Source of the DNA: Haloferula luteola
GTDB taxonomy: Bacteria > Verrucomicrobiota > Verrucomicrobiia > Verrucomicrobiales > Akkermansiaceae
Direction of reading: 5' to 3'
DNA length: 64,000 nucleotides
NCBI RefSeq assembly: GCF_014201715.1
Contig: NZ_JACHFD010000008.1
Span: 124,001-188,000, forward strand
Both the position numbers and the translations under genes were made by a program. The notes under the pieces are model-generated. The model made no database searches, was not told the origin of the DNA, and saw only the letters and a list, made by a program, of their open reading frames with translations. This document shows, in pieces, positions 18,917 to 27,524 of this stretch (positions are counted from its first letter, which is position 1; the number at the start of each line of letters is the position of its first letter).

Positions 18917-19282
18917 ATGTCTCTTCGTTTAACCCGAGTCAACGAGCTGCTGAAGCGCGAGATTGGAACGGTGATCCAGCGTGACTACGAGTGGCACGGC
19001 GCCCTGGTGACGGTGAGCGCCGTGGAAGTGACTCAAGACCTGAAGGAGGCGAAAGTCTGGATCAGTGTGTTGGGAGGCAATTTTACCAAGGTGATGGAGA
19101 AGCTCTCGCACGAACGAGGGGCGATCCAGAACAAGGTGATGAAGCGGGTGGTGTTGAAGTCGACCCCGGTGCTTGCTTTCCGCCACGATGGTTCTGCGGA
19201 GCGGGGTGTGGAGATGGTGAATCTCCTCGAAGAAGTCGACAAGTTGCCCAAGGCACCGAGCGACGAGGAGGAGACGCCTTGA
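18917..19282 (+). CDS. rbfA: Ribosome-binding factor A
   Basis: The 121-residue product has the RbfA fold signature: MSLRLTRVNELLKREIGTVI at the start, then VTVSAVEVTQDLKEAKVWISV and the C-terminal TPVLAFRHDGSAERGVEM...LL. RbfA is a KH-type protein that binds the 30S subunit during late 16S rRNA maturation. It follows infB after 86 bases containing a structured spacer. Its 3' end faces the convergent polX gene 28 bases away. Confidence 0.95.
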   Translation: MSLRLTRVNELLKREIGTVIQRDYEWHGALVTVSAVEVTQDLKEAKVWISVLGGNFTKVMEKLSHERGAIQNKVMKRVVLKSTPVLAFRHDGSAERGVEMVNLLEEVDKLPKAPSDEEETP

Positions 19283-19310
19283 ACGGACCTTGGGGGTTCG
19301 CGGGCTGAGG

Positions 19311-21050
19311 TTAGCGACGCTGATTTTTCGGGGTGGAGAGGTAAGTCTTCACCTCTTCGAGAGTCCGGGTGTTGAGGACATCGTCTTTTCGCAGCCAGCC
19401 TTTGCGGGCGATGCCGATGCCGAAGCGGAGGAACTGGAAGTGGTCAGGATGATGGGCATCGGGATTGATGGAAGTGAGCACGCCGAGGTCGCGAGCCTTC
19501 TTCCACCAGCGCCAGTCCATATCGAGGCGTTTGGGAGCGCAATTGAGCTCGATGATGGTTCGGGTGGCCGCGGCGCAGTCGAGGATCTTGTCGATCTGGA
19601 CAGCGTAGGCATCACGTCGGAGGAGGAGCCGTCCCGTGAGGTGTCCGAGCATGGTGACATGGGGGTTTTCCATGGCTCGGATAAGGCGTCGAGTCATGGT
19701 TTCTTCATCCAGGGTGAAGGAGGCGTGGACGGAGGCGACGGAGTAGTCGAGTTGGGAAAGGATCGAGTCGTCGAAGTCGAGGGAGCCATCCTTGAGAATA
19801 TCGACTTCCGAACCGGCGAAGATCCAAAGTTCATCGCCTCGGGTCTGATTCCAGTGGCGGATGGTTTGGATTTGCTCGGCGAGTCGATCTTCATTGAGCC
19901 CGTTGGCCTGGAAGGAGGCTTTGGAGTGGTCGGCGATGCCGAGGTAGCGGAGTCCGAGGTCGAGAGCGGCTTCGGCCATTTCTTCGAGGGAAGCGCGGCC
20001 GTCGGATGCGGTGGTGTGGTTATGGAAGGTGCCTCTGAGGTTCTCGAGTTCGATCAAACGAGGGAGTTGACCTTGAGAGGCGGCTTCGATCTCGCCGCGG
20101 TTCTCGCGCAATTCGGGCGGAATGCATTCGAGGCCGAGGGTTTTGTAGATTCCGGCTTCGTCGTGGATCTCAGGGATCTCCCCATCGCCGGTGAATCCGT
20201 ATTCGTTGAGGGAAAGCCCCTGTTTGAGTGAGAGGGATCGCAGGGCGACGTTGTGTTCCTTTGAGCCGGTGAAGTACTGGAGAGCGAAAGGGTATTGGGA
20301 ATTGGAAACGGCGCGGAGGTCGCATTGGAGGCCATTCTCAAGACGAATGGAGCATTTGGTGTCTCCCTGAACGATGACGCTCTCGGCGATGTCCAGTTGA
20401 GCGAACCAGGCGGTGAGCTCGGCGGGTCGGGAGGTGGCTGCGATGAAGTCGAGGTCGCCGATGGTTTCCTTGGAGCGACGGAGGGAGCCGGCGTGCTGGG
20501 CGCGAAGGACCTTCGGGTGCTCGCGGAGGCGAGTGAGAATCATCTCGGCGGCGTGCTGGGCGATGTCGATACGGAAGCGATCGGCGAAGGCGTCTCTGCG
20601 GGCGAGTGCCTCGAGAATCTTGGCCTCCGTTTTGGCTCCAAAGCCGCTGAGGGTAGCGACTTTTCCAGTTTCGCAGGCGGCTTTGAGGTCGGCGATGGAG
20701 CCGATGCTGAGTGCCTGATGAAGGGCGCGGATTTTTTTGGGTCCAAGGCCTTCGACTTCGAAGAGTTCGAAGAAGGAGTCGGGGTACTGGCTGCGCAGTT
20801 TCTGGTGAAAGTCGAGTTGGCCGGTGGTGGCGAGTTCGTGGAGTTTGTCCTGAAGGGCGTCCCCAATTCCTTTGATTCCCTTGAGGTCGTTGTCTTTGGC
20901 GCGTTGCACGATATCGTCATCGAAGTCGCGGACGATGTCGGCGCCTTGACGGTAGGCGCGGGTTTTGAAGGGATTCTCCCCTTGGATTTCGAGGAGCAGG
21001 GCGATTTCCTCCAGAACCTGGGCAAGGGACTCGCGGGTGACGTCGGGCAT
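19311..21050 (-). CDS. polX: DNA polymerase/3'-5' exonuclease PolX
   Basis: The 579-residue protein joins an N-terminal family X polymerase to a C-terminal PHP domain. Visible parts are the 8-kDa and helix-hairpin-helix regions (GIKGIGDALQDKL near 58; EGLGPKKIRALHQ near 100), the palm motif GSLRRSKETIGDLDFI (188-203) with Asp199 and Asp201, and a third acidic residue in CDLRAV (Asp244). The PHP domain starts at FHNHTTASDGRASLEEM (342-358) and contains GIADHS. Bacterial PolX fills gaps in repair, and the PHP domain supplies Mn-dependent exonuclease activity. It is the last gene of a same-strand run with dnaX and ybaB. Confidence 0.93.
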   Translation of the reverse strand: MPDVTRESLAQVLEEIALLLEIQGENPFKTRAYRQGADIVRDFDDDIVQRAKDNDLKGIKGIGDALQDKLHELATTGQLDFHQKLRSQYPDSFFELFEVEGLGPKKIRALHQALSIGSIADLKAACETGKVATLSGFGAKTEAKILEALARRDAFADRFRIDIAQHAAEMILTRLREHPKVLRAQHAGSLRRSKETIGDLDFIAATSRPAELTAWFAQLDIAESVIVQGDTKCSIRLENGLQCDLRAVSNSQYPFALQYFTGSKEHNVALRSLSLKQGLSLNEYGFTGDGEIPEIHDEAGIYKTLGLECIPPELRENRGEIEAASQGQLPRLIELENLRGTFHNHTTASDGRASLEEMAEAALDLGLRYLGIADHSKASFQANGLNEDRLAEQIQTIRHWNQTRGDELWIFAGSEVDILKDGSLDFDDSILSQLDYSVASVHASFTLDEETMTRRLIRAMENPHVTMLGHLTGRLLLRRDAYAVQIDKILDCAAATRTIIELNCAPKRLDMDWRWWKKARDLGVLTSINPDAHHPDHFQFLRFGIGIARKGWLRKDDVLNTRTLEEVKTYLSTPKNQRR

Positions 21051-21117
21051 GCCCGCATTCCATCTGACGGGTGGATTCGGGAAAAGGCTTTTGGTGGGCT
21101 CGCGGAGCCAGGGGGAT

Positions 21118-22140
21118 TTACGACTCGAGGAGAAGATCGGCGACGACGAAGCGGTGGTCGGAGTGGCGGGTGGTCACTGCACGGCAGCCGAGGGGTTTGA
21201 AGTGGCGAGTGGCGTGGATTTGATCGATGCGCAGGATGGGGATGCGGCGTTGGAAAGTATTGCCCCACCCGGTGCCGGCTTCGTCGAAGGCATCGAGAAA
21301 ATCCTGGGAGAGAAGGCGATGGATGGGATCGGTCGGTGGCGCATTGAAGTCGCCAGCGAGGATCACCGGTTGGGCGCCGGGGAAGCCGCAGGTTTCTTCG
21401 AGGATGCGGAGGGCGACGGAGATTTCGAAATGGCGGGCGCGGCGATTTTCGCGGTGATTTTTCCAGCAGGTGGGGCGCCACAAGCTGAGGTCGGTGGCGG
21501 CCGAAGTGAGGTGCAGGTTGCTGACTTCGACGGTCCGACCATTGGGGAGCCGGATGGTGACGTTGTGGTTGAAGAACCGGAAGCGGATGTTGGGGTTGCG
21601 TACTTCGCGAACGATGGGCCATCGGCTGGCCACGGCGTTTCTGGAGTAAGCGCGGAAGTGAGCCTCCTTGCCGAAGAGGGCATCGGCGATTTTCTGCGCA
21701 TGGGCGGGACTGATTTCCTGGAGGAGGACGATGTCGGGCTGCCAACCGCGGAGGTCGGCGGTGGGGTCTCCATAGAGAAAATGGGCCGCATTCAGGGTGA
21801 TGACCCGAATCGGCTGGGTGCCGTGGTAGGCGAGGGGGGGGCCGGGCTGGGGCGGCCGCGCATGGAAATGGCCGATCACCCGGGCTTCGTCGGCACCGAG
21901 GAGAAGGGTGAATGCCCAGACGGTGGTGACGACGAGGGAAAGCGGGGCTCGAAGGGCGAGGAAAGCGAGGCAGGAGGCGAAAAGCCCGAGCCCTCCCCAT
22001 ACCCATATGGGCATGACGGTAAAGGCGGCCAGCAGGGATGGCTGGCGGTAGTAGGCGAAGACGGTGACGAAGTGGAGCGCCAACGAGCCGCCGATCAAGA
22101 GCCACCCGAGGCGGCGTGTGAAGCGGGTCGATGGGCGCAT
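21118..22140 (-). CDS. Membrane-anchored endonuclease/exonuclease/phosphatase family protein
   Basis: The 340-residue protein starts with two or three membrane helices (about 10-32, 37-60 and 62-83). The EEP fold follows: IRVITLNAAHF (catalytic Asn), DIVLLQEIS (metal-binding Glu), VSNLHLTS, ILAGDFNAPP (Asp and Asn) and C-terminal SDHRFVVADL (catalytic His). All core catalytic residues of the family are visible, so it is likely an active Mg-dependent phosphodiesterase or nuclease facing the periplasm. The substrate cannot be told. It lies between ybaB and polX on the same strand, with gaps of 60 and 67 bases. Confidence 0.85.
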   Translation of the reverse strand: MRPSTRFTRRLGWLLIGGSLALHFVTVFAYYRQPSLLAAFTVMPIWVWGGLGLFASCLAFLALRAPLSLVVTTVWAFTLLLGADEARVIGHFHARPPQPGPPLAYHGTQPIRVITLNAAHFLYGDPTADLRGWQPDIVLLQEISPAHAQKIADALFGKEAHFRAYSRNAVASRWPIVREVRNPNIRFRFFNHNVTIRLPNGRTVEVSNLHLTSAATDLSLWRPTCWKNHRENRRARHFEISVALRILEETCGFPGAQPVILAGDFNAPPTDPIHRLLSQDFLDAFDEAGTGWGNTFQRRIPILRIDQIHATRHFKPLGCRAVTTRHSDHRFVVADLLLES

Positions 22141-22169
22141 GGATCCGAGGGGGGTAAGGATCGACAGAA

Positions 22170-22188
22170 GGGGGATCTGGAGCCCCCC
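22170..22188 (-). terminator. Possible weak terminator after ybaB
   Basis: GGGGG (22170-22174) can pair with CCCCC within 22183-22188 across a ~9-base loop, just after the ybaB stop codon on the minus strand. The following minus-strand bases are TTCTGT, a weak U-tract. Confidence 0.3.
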
Positions 22189-22200
22189 AGTTTTTGGGGA

Positions 22201-22506
22201 TCAGAGCCCCGGAATTCCGAGGCCGCCAGTCAGCTTCTTCATTTCGGCCGCAGAGGCTTCTTTGCCTTGGGCAACGGCTTCCTGAACCCCCTTGAGCACG
22301 AGGTCCTGAAGGAATTCGACGTCGGAGGGGTCGACGATGGACGGGTCGATGACGATGGATTTGACGTCGCCAGCGCCCGTGGCCACGACGGTGACTTTGC
22401 CGCCCCCGACTGAGGCGGTGAAATCGGTGGAAGCGAGTTGTTCCTGCTTGGCGAGCATGCCGGCCTGCATGGCTTGGGCTTGCTTCATCATTTTGGCGAT
22501 GTTCAT
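22201..22506 (-). CDS. ybaB: YbaB/EbfC family nucleoid-associated protein
   Basis: The 101-residue product starts MNIAKMMKQAQAMQAGMLAKQ and carries the family core (VGGGKVTVVATGAGDVKSIVIDPSIV) and the C-terminal Met/Lys-rich helix. YbaB/EbfC dimers bind DNA and are usually encoded next to dnaX, as here (69 bases downstream). In many genomes recR follows; here an EEP-family gene does. Confidence 0.93.
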   Translation of the reverse strand: MNIAKMMKQAQAMQAGMLAKQEQLASTDFTASVGGGKVTVVATGAGDVKSIVIDPSIVDPSDVEFLQDLVLKGVQEAVAQGKEASAAEMKKLTGGLGIPGL

Positions 22507-22575
22507 GGCGGGATAGTGACGTCTAGATCGTGGGGAGAGGAAAGCGCCAATTTTGCGGGAGGCGAGGGAGCGGGA

Positions 22576-24123
22576 TCAACGGAGCTTGGCTTCGAAGATT
22601 TCGAGCGCCTTGAGAATCAGTGGATCTTTGTAGAACTCGTCTTCTTGAGGTTCTGGCGGAGGCTCGGGAGTCACCGGCCCAGCGGCCGACGGGGGTGTCG
22701 GATCGAATGGAGGCGGCGACTCAGGTTCGGGTTCCGGAGGGGCTTCGGGAGCGTCTGCCTCCAAGGCATCGAAGGAGGCATCAAGGTCATCAAAGCTTTT
22801 GATCGCGATCGGTGCCGTTTTTTTTTCCGCGGGAGTCTCGGGGGGGCTTTCGTTCTGGGCTTCAGGATCAGGCTGAGTTGGAGGCTCAGGTCCTGGCTCG
22901 GCGGCCGGGGCCGAGGGTTCGACCGCAGCGGCGGGTGCTTGCGGGACTGGGCTCGAGGGCACCGAGATGGCGGGGGCCTCGGGCATTTGATCGGCGACTC
23001 CGGCGAGGACCTTGATGAGGTCGTTGATGCGGACTTCGCCAAGGATCTGAACGGCTTTGATAAGGCCGAGTTCGAAGTGCATGCGTTTGTTGGTGGCCCA
23101 GCGCATGCGGCCTTCGGTTTCGGCAAATCCGTCAATGACGGCGAGCAGGCGGTCCGGCGGGTGGGCTGACGCGGTTTGGACCAAGGCTTTCCACAACTCT
23201 TCAGGAATGCCGTCGCCGCCGGATGTTGGATCGATTCGGGCGACTAGCAGAGCGCGAAGGCAGCCGATGAGTTCGCCGAGGAGTTGGGAGAGCTCGCGGC
23301 CGGCGTCGGCCTCCCGCTGAACGATTCCGAGGGCTTGAGCGCTTTCTCGCTCAAGCAGGGAGGTCGCCAAGGCCGCGACGGTTTCGCGAGAGGTGAAGCC
23401 GAAGACGTCGAGAACGTTGGCTTCGGTGATGGAGTCGCCGCAGAAGGCCACCAACTGGTCGAGCATGGACTGGGCGTCACGCATGCCGCCATCGGCCCCT
23501 TTGGCGATGGCCCAAGCGGCGGCTTCGTCGAGGCCAACGCCCTCTTGAGAGGCGATGTAGAGAAGATGCCGGGAGATGATTTCGGCGGGAATCGGGCGGA
23601 GATCAAAGCGTTGGCAGCGCGAGAGAATGGTGGGAAGAATTTTGTGCGGCTCGGTGGTCGCGAAGATGAATTTGACGTGTTCGGGGGGTTCTTCGAGGGT
23701 TTTCAACAGCGCATTGAATGCGGAGTTGGAGAGCATGTGGACCTCATCGATGTAGTAGATTTTGAATTGCCCTGAGGAAGGGGCGTAGCGGACGGTTTCG
23801 CGCAGTTGGCGAACTTCTTCGACGCCATTGTTGGAGGCGCCGTCGATTTCGAGTACATCGAGGGAGCGGCCTTCGGCGATTTCCTGGCAGATGGTATCGT
23901 CGGGATTGAAGTCGGCCTTGGGTCCACCGGGGCAATTGAGGGCCTTGGCGAGGATGCGTGCGGTGGTGGTTTTGCCGGTGCCGCGAGGGCCGACAAATAG
24001 GTAGGCGTGGGCCAGGCGATTTTGGGCGATGGCGTTTTTCAATGTCCGCACGACATGGTCCTGGCCGAGGACGTCGTCGAAGGTGCGGGGCCGGTATTTC
24101 CGGGCGAAGACCTGGTAGCTCAC
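22576..24123 (-). CDS. dnaX: DNA polymerase III subunits tau/gamma
   Basis: The start is GTG at 24123 (VSYQVFARKYRPRTFDDVLG), the conserved DnaX N-terminus. Longer in-frame starts to 24345 would add unrelated Pro-rich sequence. The 515-residue tau form has Walker A GPRGTGKTTT (near 45), the DEVH Walker B element (YYIDEVHMLS), the sensor region FATTEPHKILPTILSRCQRF, the domain III collar and a Pro/Glu-rich C-terminal region. The zinc-module segment keeps only Cys64 and Cys79 of the usual four Cys. A run of nine A residues at 22826-22818 (codons 433-436) could produce a shortened gamma form. The protein loads the sliding clamp at replication forks. Confidence 0.95.
   Translation of the reverse strand: MSYQVFARKYRPRTFDDVLGQDHVVRTLKNAIAQNRLAHAYLFVGPRGTGKTTTARILAKALNCPGGPKADFNPDDTICQEIAEGRSLDVLEIDGASNNGVEEVRQLRETVRYAPSSGQFKIYYIDEVHMLSNSAFNALLKTLEEPPEHVKFIFATTEPHKILPTILSRCQRFDLRPIPAEIISRHLLYIASQEGVGLDEAAAWAIAKGADGGMRDAQSMLDQLVAFCGDSITEANVLDVFGFTSRETVAALATSLLERESAQALGIVQREADAGRELSQLLGELIGCLRALLVARIDPTSGGDGIPEELWKALVQTASAHPPDRLLAVIDGFAETEGRMRWATNKRMHFELGLIKAVQILGEVRINDLIKVLAGVADQMPEAPAISVPSSPVPQAPAAAVEPSAPAAEPGPEPPTQPDPEAQNESPPETPAEKKTAPIAIKSFDDLDASFDALEADAPEAPPEPEPESPPPFDPTPPSAAGPVTPEPPPEPQEDEFYKDPLILKALEIFEAKLR
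22790..22827 (-). promoter_or_regulatory. Putative programmed slippage site in dnaX
   Basis: The coding strand reads G followed by nine A (22826-22818) within codons GAA-AAA-AAA-ACG (E433 to T436). A -1 shift, or one extra A in the transcript, leads to the stop TGA at 22792-22790 after nine new codons (N-G-T-D-R-D-Q-K-L). The predicted short product is 444 residues. E. coli dnaX (ribosomal -1 shift) and Thermus dnaX (transcriptional slippage at an A9 run) make gamma by equivalent means. A short palindrome (GATCGCGATC, 22801-22810) follows the run. Confidence 0.6.
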
Positions 24124-24254
24124 GCGGCGAAGTCTAGGGGGGGATTCCGGAGAAGGGGAACTGGATAATTGGGAAGCTTTGGGAAGGGGCGGAGGAGGGA
24201 GACGAACGTGGATCGGACTAGCCGGAAGGAAAGCTCGTGGTAGGGTGGCGGTGC

Positions 24255-25769
24255 ATGACGGAAAAGGACCCGAACACGATCGAAGGGGTGGGAAAGCGCC
24301 GCCCTCAGGAAGCTCCGAGGAAGGGTTTCCCATGGATTCGGGCATCGATTTTTGTGCTGGCCGTCGGAGCCGCAGGGGTTCCTTTCACGGAGCAGGGGAA
24401 GGATTTGATGCGGGCTGCGCTGGCTCAATGGAGAGGGACTATTGAGTCGAAGGATGTGGAGGATGCGGATCTTTTTCGACAATCTGAAGCTCGGTTGCGC
24501 GAGCAGTTTGAGGCGGACCTTGCGCAATTGCGGGAGCAGGCTCGGGCCGCGGAAGAAGCAGCTCGGAAAGCTCAATCCGCAAAGGATGAGACTTTGCCGC
24601 CGATCAATGAGCACACGGCTCAGAGTGGAGGAGATGTCAGAAAACTGCGTTCGGAAATCACCCTGAAAACCGAAGTGGAGATCGCACCTGGCACGCTGGC
24701 TTCGATCGAGCGCAAGGACGACGACGCGTATTCCGCGACCTACAAGTTGAGTGTGCGGGTGCCCGCGCCGGCGAAGACATTGGCAGAGCTGGAGCGGGTG
24801 AGTCCTGGGCTCGGCAAGATGCTTCCGGGGATGGCGCCGATGTTGGAAAAGGCAGAGGTTTCGCGCTGGTTCTATCAGCTGTATGAAAACAAGACTACGC
24901 GAGTCCGGCGGGATGCAACGCAGCTCAACGAGTTGCTGACGCGGCACAATTTTTACGACTGCGAAACGATGCTGAACCTGCGTCATCCTGAGTCGGGACG
25001 ACGGGTGTTTTTGATGCAGGCGGAGATGGACGTGGTGTCCGACGGCTCGGATGGTGATCGTTTGGCGACGATGCCGGATGAGATTGTTAATTCTACTTAC
25101 TATCAGCCTTTTACGAGCTACGGGTGGAAAAAGCAGACCCAGAAGCCCAACCCGATGGTGGCGGGTTGGGAGCGCCGAATTGGAAATGCGGACCGGGAAT
25201 TGGCGGATCCGAAAACGACTGCGGCACGCAAGGCGTGGCTCCGGGATCGCAAGGACTATTTGAGACGCGGGATTGAGGACATGAAGTATCGGAGTTTCCT
25301 GATTGCAGAGTACGACCCGTTCATCGTGATTCCTGTCAATTTGCTGAGCTCCAGCGGCGATGGGTTTACTCCCCGAGTTGGGGACTATGCGGTGGTGGTG
25401 CACGAGGGGGTCTTGTACCCTGCCATCGTGGGCGATGGAGGTCCGACCTTCAAAGTGGGTGAGGCTTCCTTGCGAATGGCGAAACAGATCAATCCACGAT
25501 CTTCACCGTATTCCCGCCCCGTTTCCGATTTGACGGTGACTTACTTGGTTTTTCCGGGGAGTCGGGAGAAGGAGCGAACTCCACCGGACTATCAGAAGTG
25601 GCGAACTCGCTGTGGGGAGTTGGTGGCGGAGATGGGCGGATTGGGAGCAGGAACGCAGCTCTTTGAATGGGAAGACACTTTGCCGAAAAAGGTCGAGCCG
25701 GAACGCGAACCTGCAGCCCTGAGCGAGCCGGCGGCCGTTGACGTGCCGACGAGCCCGGAGGGTGAGTGA
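24255..25769 (+). CDS. Membrane-anchored coiled-coil protein of unknown function
   Basis: The ATG at 24255 ([13 protein letters not shown]) is divergent from dnaX. The 504-residue product has one N-terminal transmembrane helix (about 31-46, [15 protein letters not shown]). A Glu/Ala-rich coiled coil follows (about 75-115, [20 protein letters not shown]). The remaining ~380 residues contain globular segments such as [38 protein letters not shown] and [20 protein letters not shown]. No catalytic motif is recognised. The C-terminal tail is Pro/Glu-rich. The mix of anchor, coiled coil and extracytoplasmic domain suggests an envelope role, which is inference only. Confidence 0.7.
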   Translation: MTEKDPNTIEGVGKRRPQEAPRKGFPWIRASIFVLAVGAAGVPFTEQGKDLMRAALAQWRGTIESKDVEDADLFRQSEARLREQFEADLAQLREQARAAEEAARKAQSAKDETLPPINEHTAQSGGDVRKLRSEITLKTEVEIAPGTLASIERKDDDAYSATYKLSVRVPAPAKTLAELERVSPGLGKMLPGMAPMLEKAEVSRWFYQLYENKTTRVRRDATQLNELLTRHNFYDCETMLNLRHPESGRRVFLMQAEMDVVSDGSDGDRLATMPDEIVNSTYYQPFTSYGWKKQTQKPNPMVAGWERRIGNADRELADPKTTAARKAWLRDRKDYLRRGIEDMKYRSFLIAEYDPFIVIPVNLLSSSGDGFTPRVGDYAVVVHEGVLYPAIVGDGGPTFKVGEASLRMAKQINPRSSPYSRPVSDLTVTYLVFPGSREKERTPPDYQKWRTRCGELVAEMGGLGAGTQLFEWEDTLPKKVEPEREPAALSEPAAVDVPTSPEGE

Positions 25770-27479
25770 TCAGTCGGAGAGCCGTTCTCCAAGGCGATCG
25801 AGCAAGGCTCGTAGCGGAGCGGGCTCGGCAATTTTTTCGGGGGTGTCGAATCCGAGCCAGATGGCGGTCGATCCGCCAGGGCCAATCCGAAACAGCCAAG
25901 CATCCCGTTCGGAACCGGTGTGACCCTCGAAGCATCGGCTGACGCCGACGGATTCGAAGAGAGAAGTTGCCTCCTGAGCGGCGGCGGGGGTGATCGCCTG
26001 GGAGAGGTCGGCTTCTCGGGTATAGAGGACCTCACCGCTGGGGTTGGAGATGCGGGAAACGAGGAAGGGCGAAGGTCGCTTGCCTCGATTGGCGAGGGTG
26101 GTGAGGGCCACGGCGGCCTCCATGGGGGTGCTGGCGACGCTGCCGCGAAAGAGGTCCTCGGTCTTCTGAAACGGACCGCCGATGCCGCAGCGCTGGGCAA
26201 TGCGTGCGGTTTCAATGGGCCCGATCTGGCGCCCGGTGAGCATGACGTTGTTGGGGAGGACGCGCTTTCCGCGTTCCGCCGCGGCCGCTGCGACCCAAGG
26301 GGTGAACGCGGTGCCGAGGTCGCGGCGGGCTCCGGTGCTGCGATCGTAGCGGGAGTCGAGGAAATCTCTGCCGCCGACGAGTGCGAGGACCGCGCCTGTG
26401 CGGCTTTCCAGAGTCACGGCAGCACATTGGAGGTAGGCGGGAGAGCTGCCGGCAGTGTGTTGCTGATGGGTGGGGTGATCCCATTTCCCTCCTCGCTCGG
26501 CTTCAAGCAGGCAGTTGGAGATGTCGGTTTCCAGGGTCAACTGCCAGCCGGGAGAGAGGGTGGTGTGGACGACCAATCCGTCGAGGCGGATATCAAGGGC
26601 GTCGAGGATATCATCGAGTTCCTTGCGTACGGCCTGTACGGCGTAGGAGCGTTCGGCACTGCGTTGTTCTTCGGGAATGATTTCGATCGGTTGGGCCTGG
26701 ATGCGGGTTTTATCTGCCGCGGTGATCCGGCCCATGGCGATCAGGCGGTCGAGAACTTCGCTTTGTTGCGCCCGGGCTCCGTCGAGATTGCGGGCGGGGG
26801 AGAAAAGGTGGGGCCCGCGGATGATGCCGACGATCATGGCAGATTCTCCCTCACTCAGTTGGGAGACGGGTTTGCCAAAGTAGGTGCGTGCCGCTTCGTC
26901 CACGCCATGACAACCGGCGCCGAAATAGATGCGGTTGAGGTAGTGGGTCAGGATCTCGTCTTTCGAGTAGCGTTGCTCGATGCGCAGCGTGAGGGCGATT
27001 TCGAGGAGTTTCCGTTGGATGGATTTTTCGCGGATTTCGAAGGTATTCCGCGCCAGTTGCATGGTGAGGGTGGAAGCCCCTTGGGTGAAATCGCCGTCCT
27101 TGAGATTGCGCACGGTGGCGCGGGCGAGGCCGCGAAAATCGACGCCGCAGTGGTGGAAAAAGCGAGCATCTTCCCGGGCCTCCAGGCATTGGACGAGGAA
27201 GGCGGGGAGGTCTTGTCGATTGGCCAGATGTCGGGATGAACCCCAGCTGACTTCGATCGGGTTGTCATCCCGATCCAAAATGGTAGTCCGCGCGGGCATG
27301 GCTTCGACTTCATCGAGGTCGAAACGGGCCGCCCGAGCGAAGAAGAACAGGGCAAGACAGAATCCGATGAGGGCTCCTCCGAGCGTGCCCCATAGGAGAA
27401 ATTTGAGCAGCGTCAAAACCCACCCGGGCAGCCAGGCAAGCCAGCGGGGAGGGCGGGAAACAGGACGCCAGGTGGACAT
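25770..27479 (-). CDS. Class A PBP-like glycosyltransferase with degenerate transpeptidase domain
   Basis: The 569-residue protein has one N-terminal transmembrane helix (about 22-48) and a GT51 peptidoglycan glycosyltransferase domain with intact motifs: REDARFFHHCGVD (catalytic Glu103), GASTLTMQLARN (134-145) and a RKLLEIALTLRIE segment. The C-terminal domain aligns with a penicillin-binding transpeptidase but lacks its active site. The SxxK motif reads TAFT (Thr390, Thr393), the SxN region is missing with a deletion of roughly 45 residues, and KTG reads HTG (520-522). It should polymerise glycan strands without crosslinking. It lies 45 bases downstream of a full-length PBP1A and is probably cotranscribed with it. 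Confidence 0.88.
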   Translation of the reverse strand: MSTWRPVSRPPRWLAWLPGWVLTLLKFLLWGTLGGALIGFCLALFFFARAARFDLDEVEAMPARTTILDRDDNPIEVSWGSSRHLANRQDLPAFLVQCLEAREDARFFHHCGVDFRGLARATVRNLKDGDFTQGASTLTMQLARNTFEIREKSIQRKLLEIALTLRIEQRYSKDEILTHYLNRIYFGAGCHGVDEAARTYFGKPVSQLSEGESAMIVGIIRGPHLFSPARNLDGARAQQSEVLDRLIAMGRITAADKTRIQAQPIEIIPEEQRSAERSYAVQAVRKELDDILDALDIRLDGLVVHTTLSPGWQLTLETDISNCLLEAERGGKWDHPTHQQHTAGSSPAYLQCAAVTLESRTGAVLALVGGRDFLDSRYDRSTGARRDLGTAFTPWVAAAAAERGKRVLPNNVMLTGRQIGPIETARIAQRCGIGGPFQKTEDLFRGSVASTPMEAAVALTTLANRGKRPSPFLVSRISNPSGEVLYTREADLSQAITPAAAQEATSLFESVGVSRCFEGHTGSERDAWLFRIGPGGSTAIWLGFDTPEKIAEPAPLRALLDRLGERLSD

Positions 27480-27524
27480 GTTCGAGAAGGCAGGTCGGAG
27501 GAAGACTCAGGGAAGCTGTGGGGC

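Noticed and set aside
19290-21200. Plus-strand open frames opposite polX
   Set aside because: They are Gly/Glu/Val-rich antisense shadows of a well-supported polymerase gene.
20540-22105. A 521-codon minus-strand frame overlapping polX and the EEP gene
   Set aside because: Both polX and the EEP gene are convincing in other frames; this frame is Pro/Arg-rich with no motif.
22671-23135. Continuation of dnaX in the +1 frame after losing one A
   Set aside because: It stays open for a long Pro-rich stretch, giving a longer unrelated tail; only the -1 direction yields a prompt stop and a gamma-like product.
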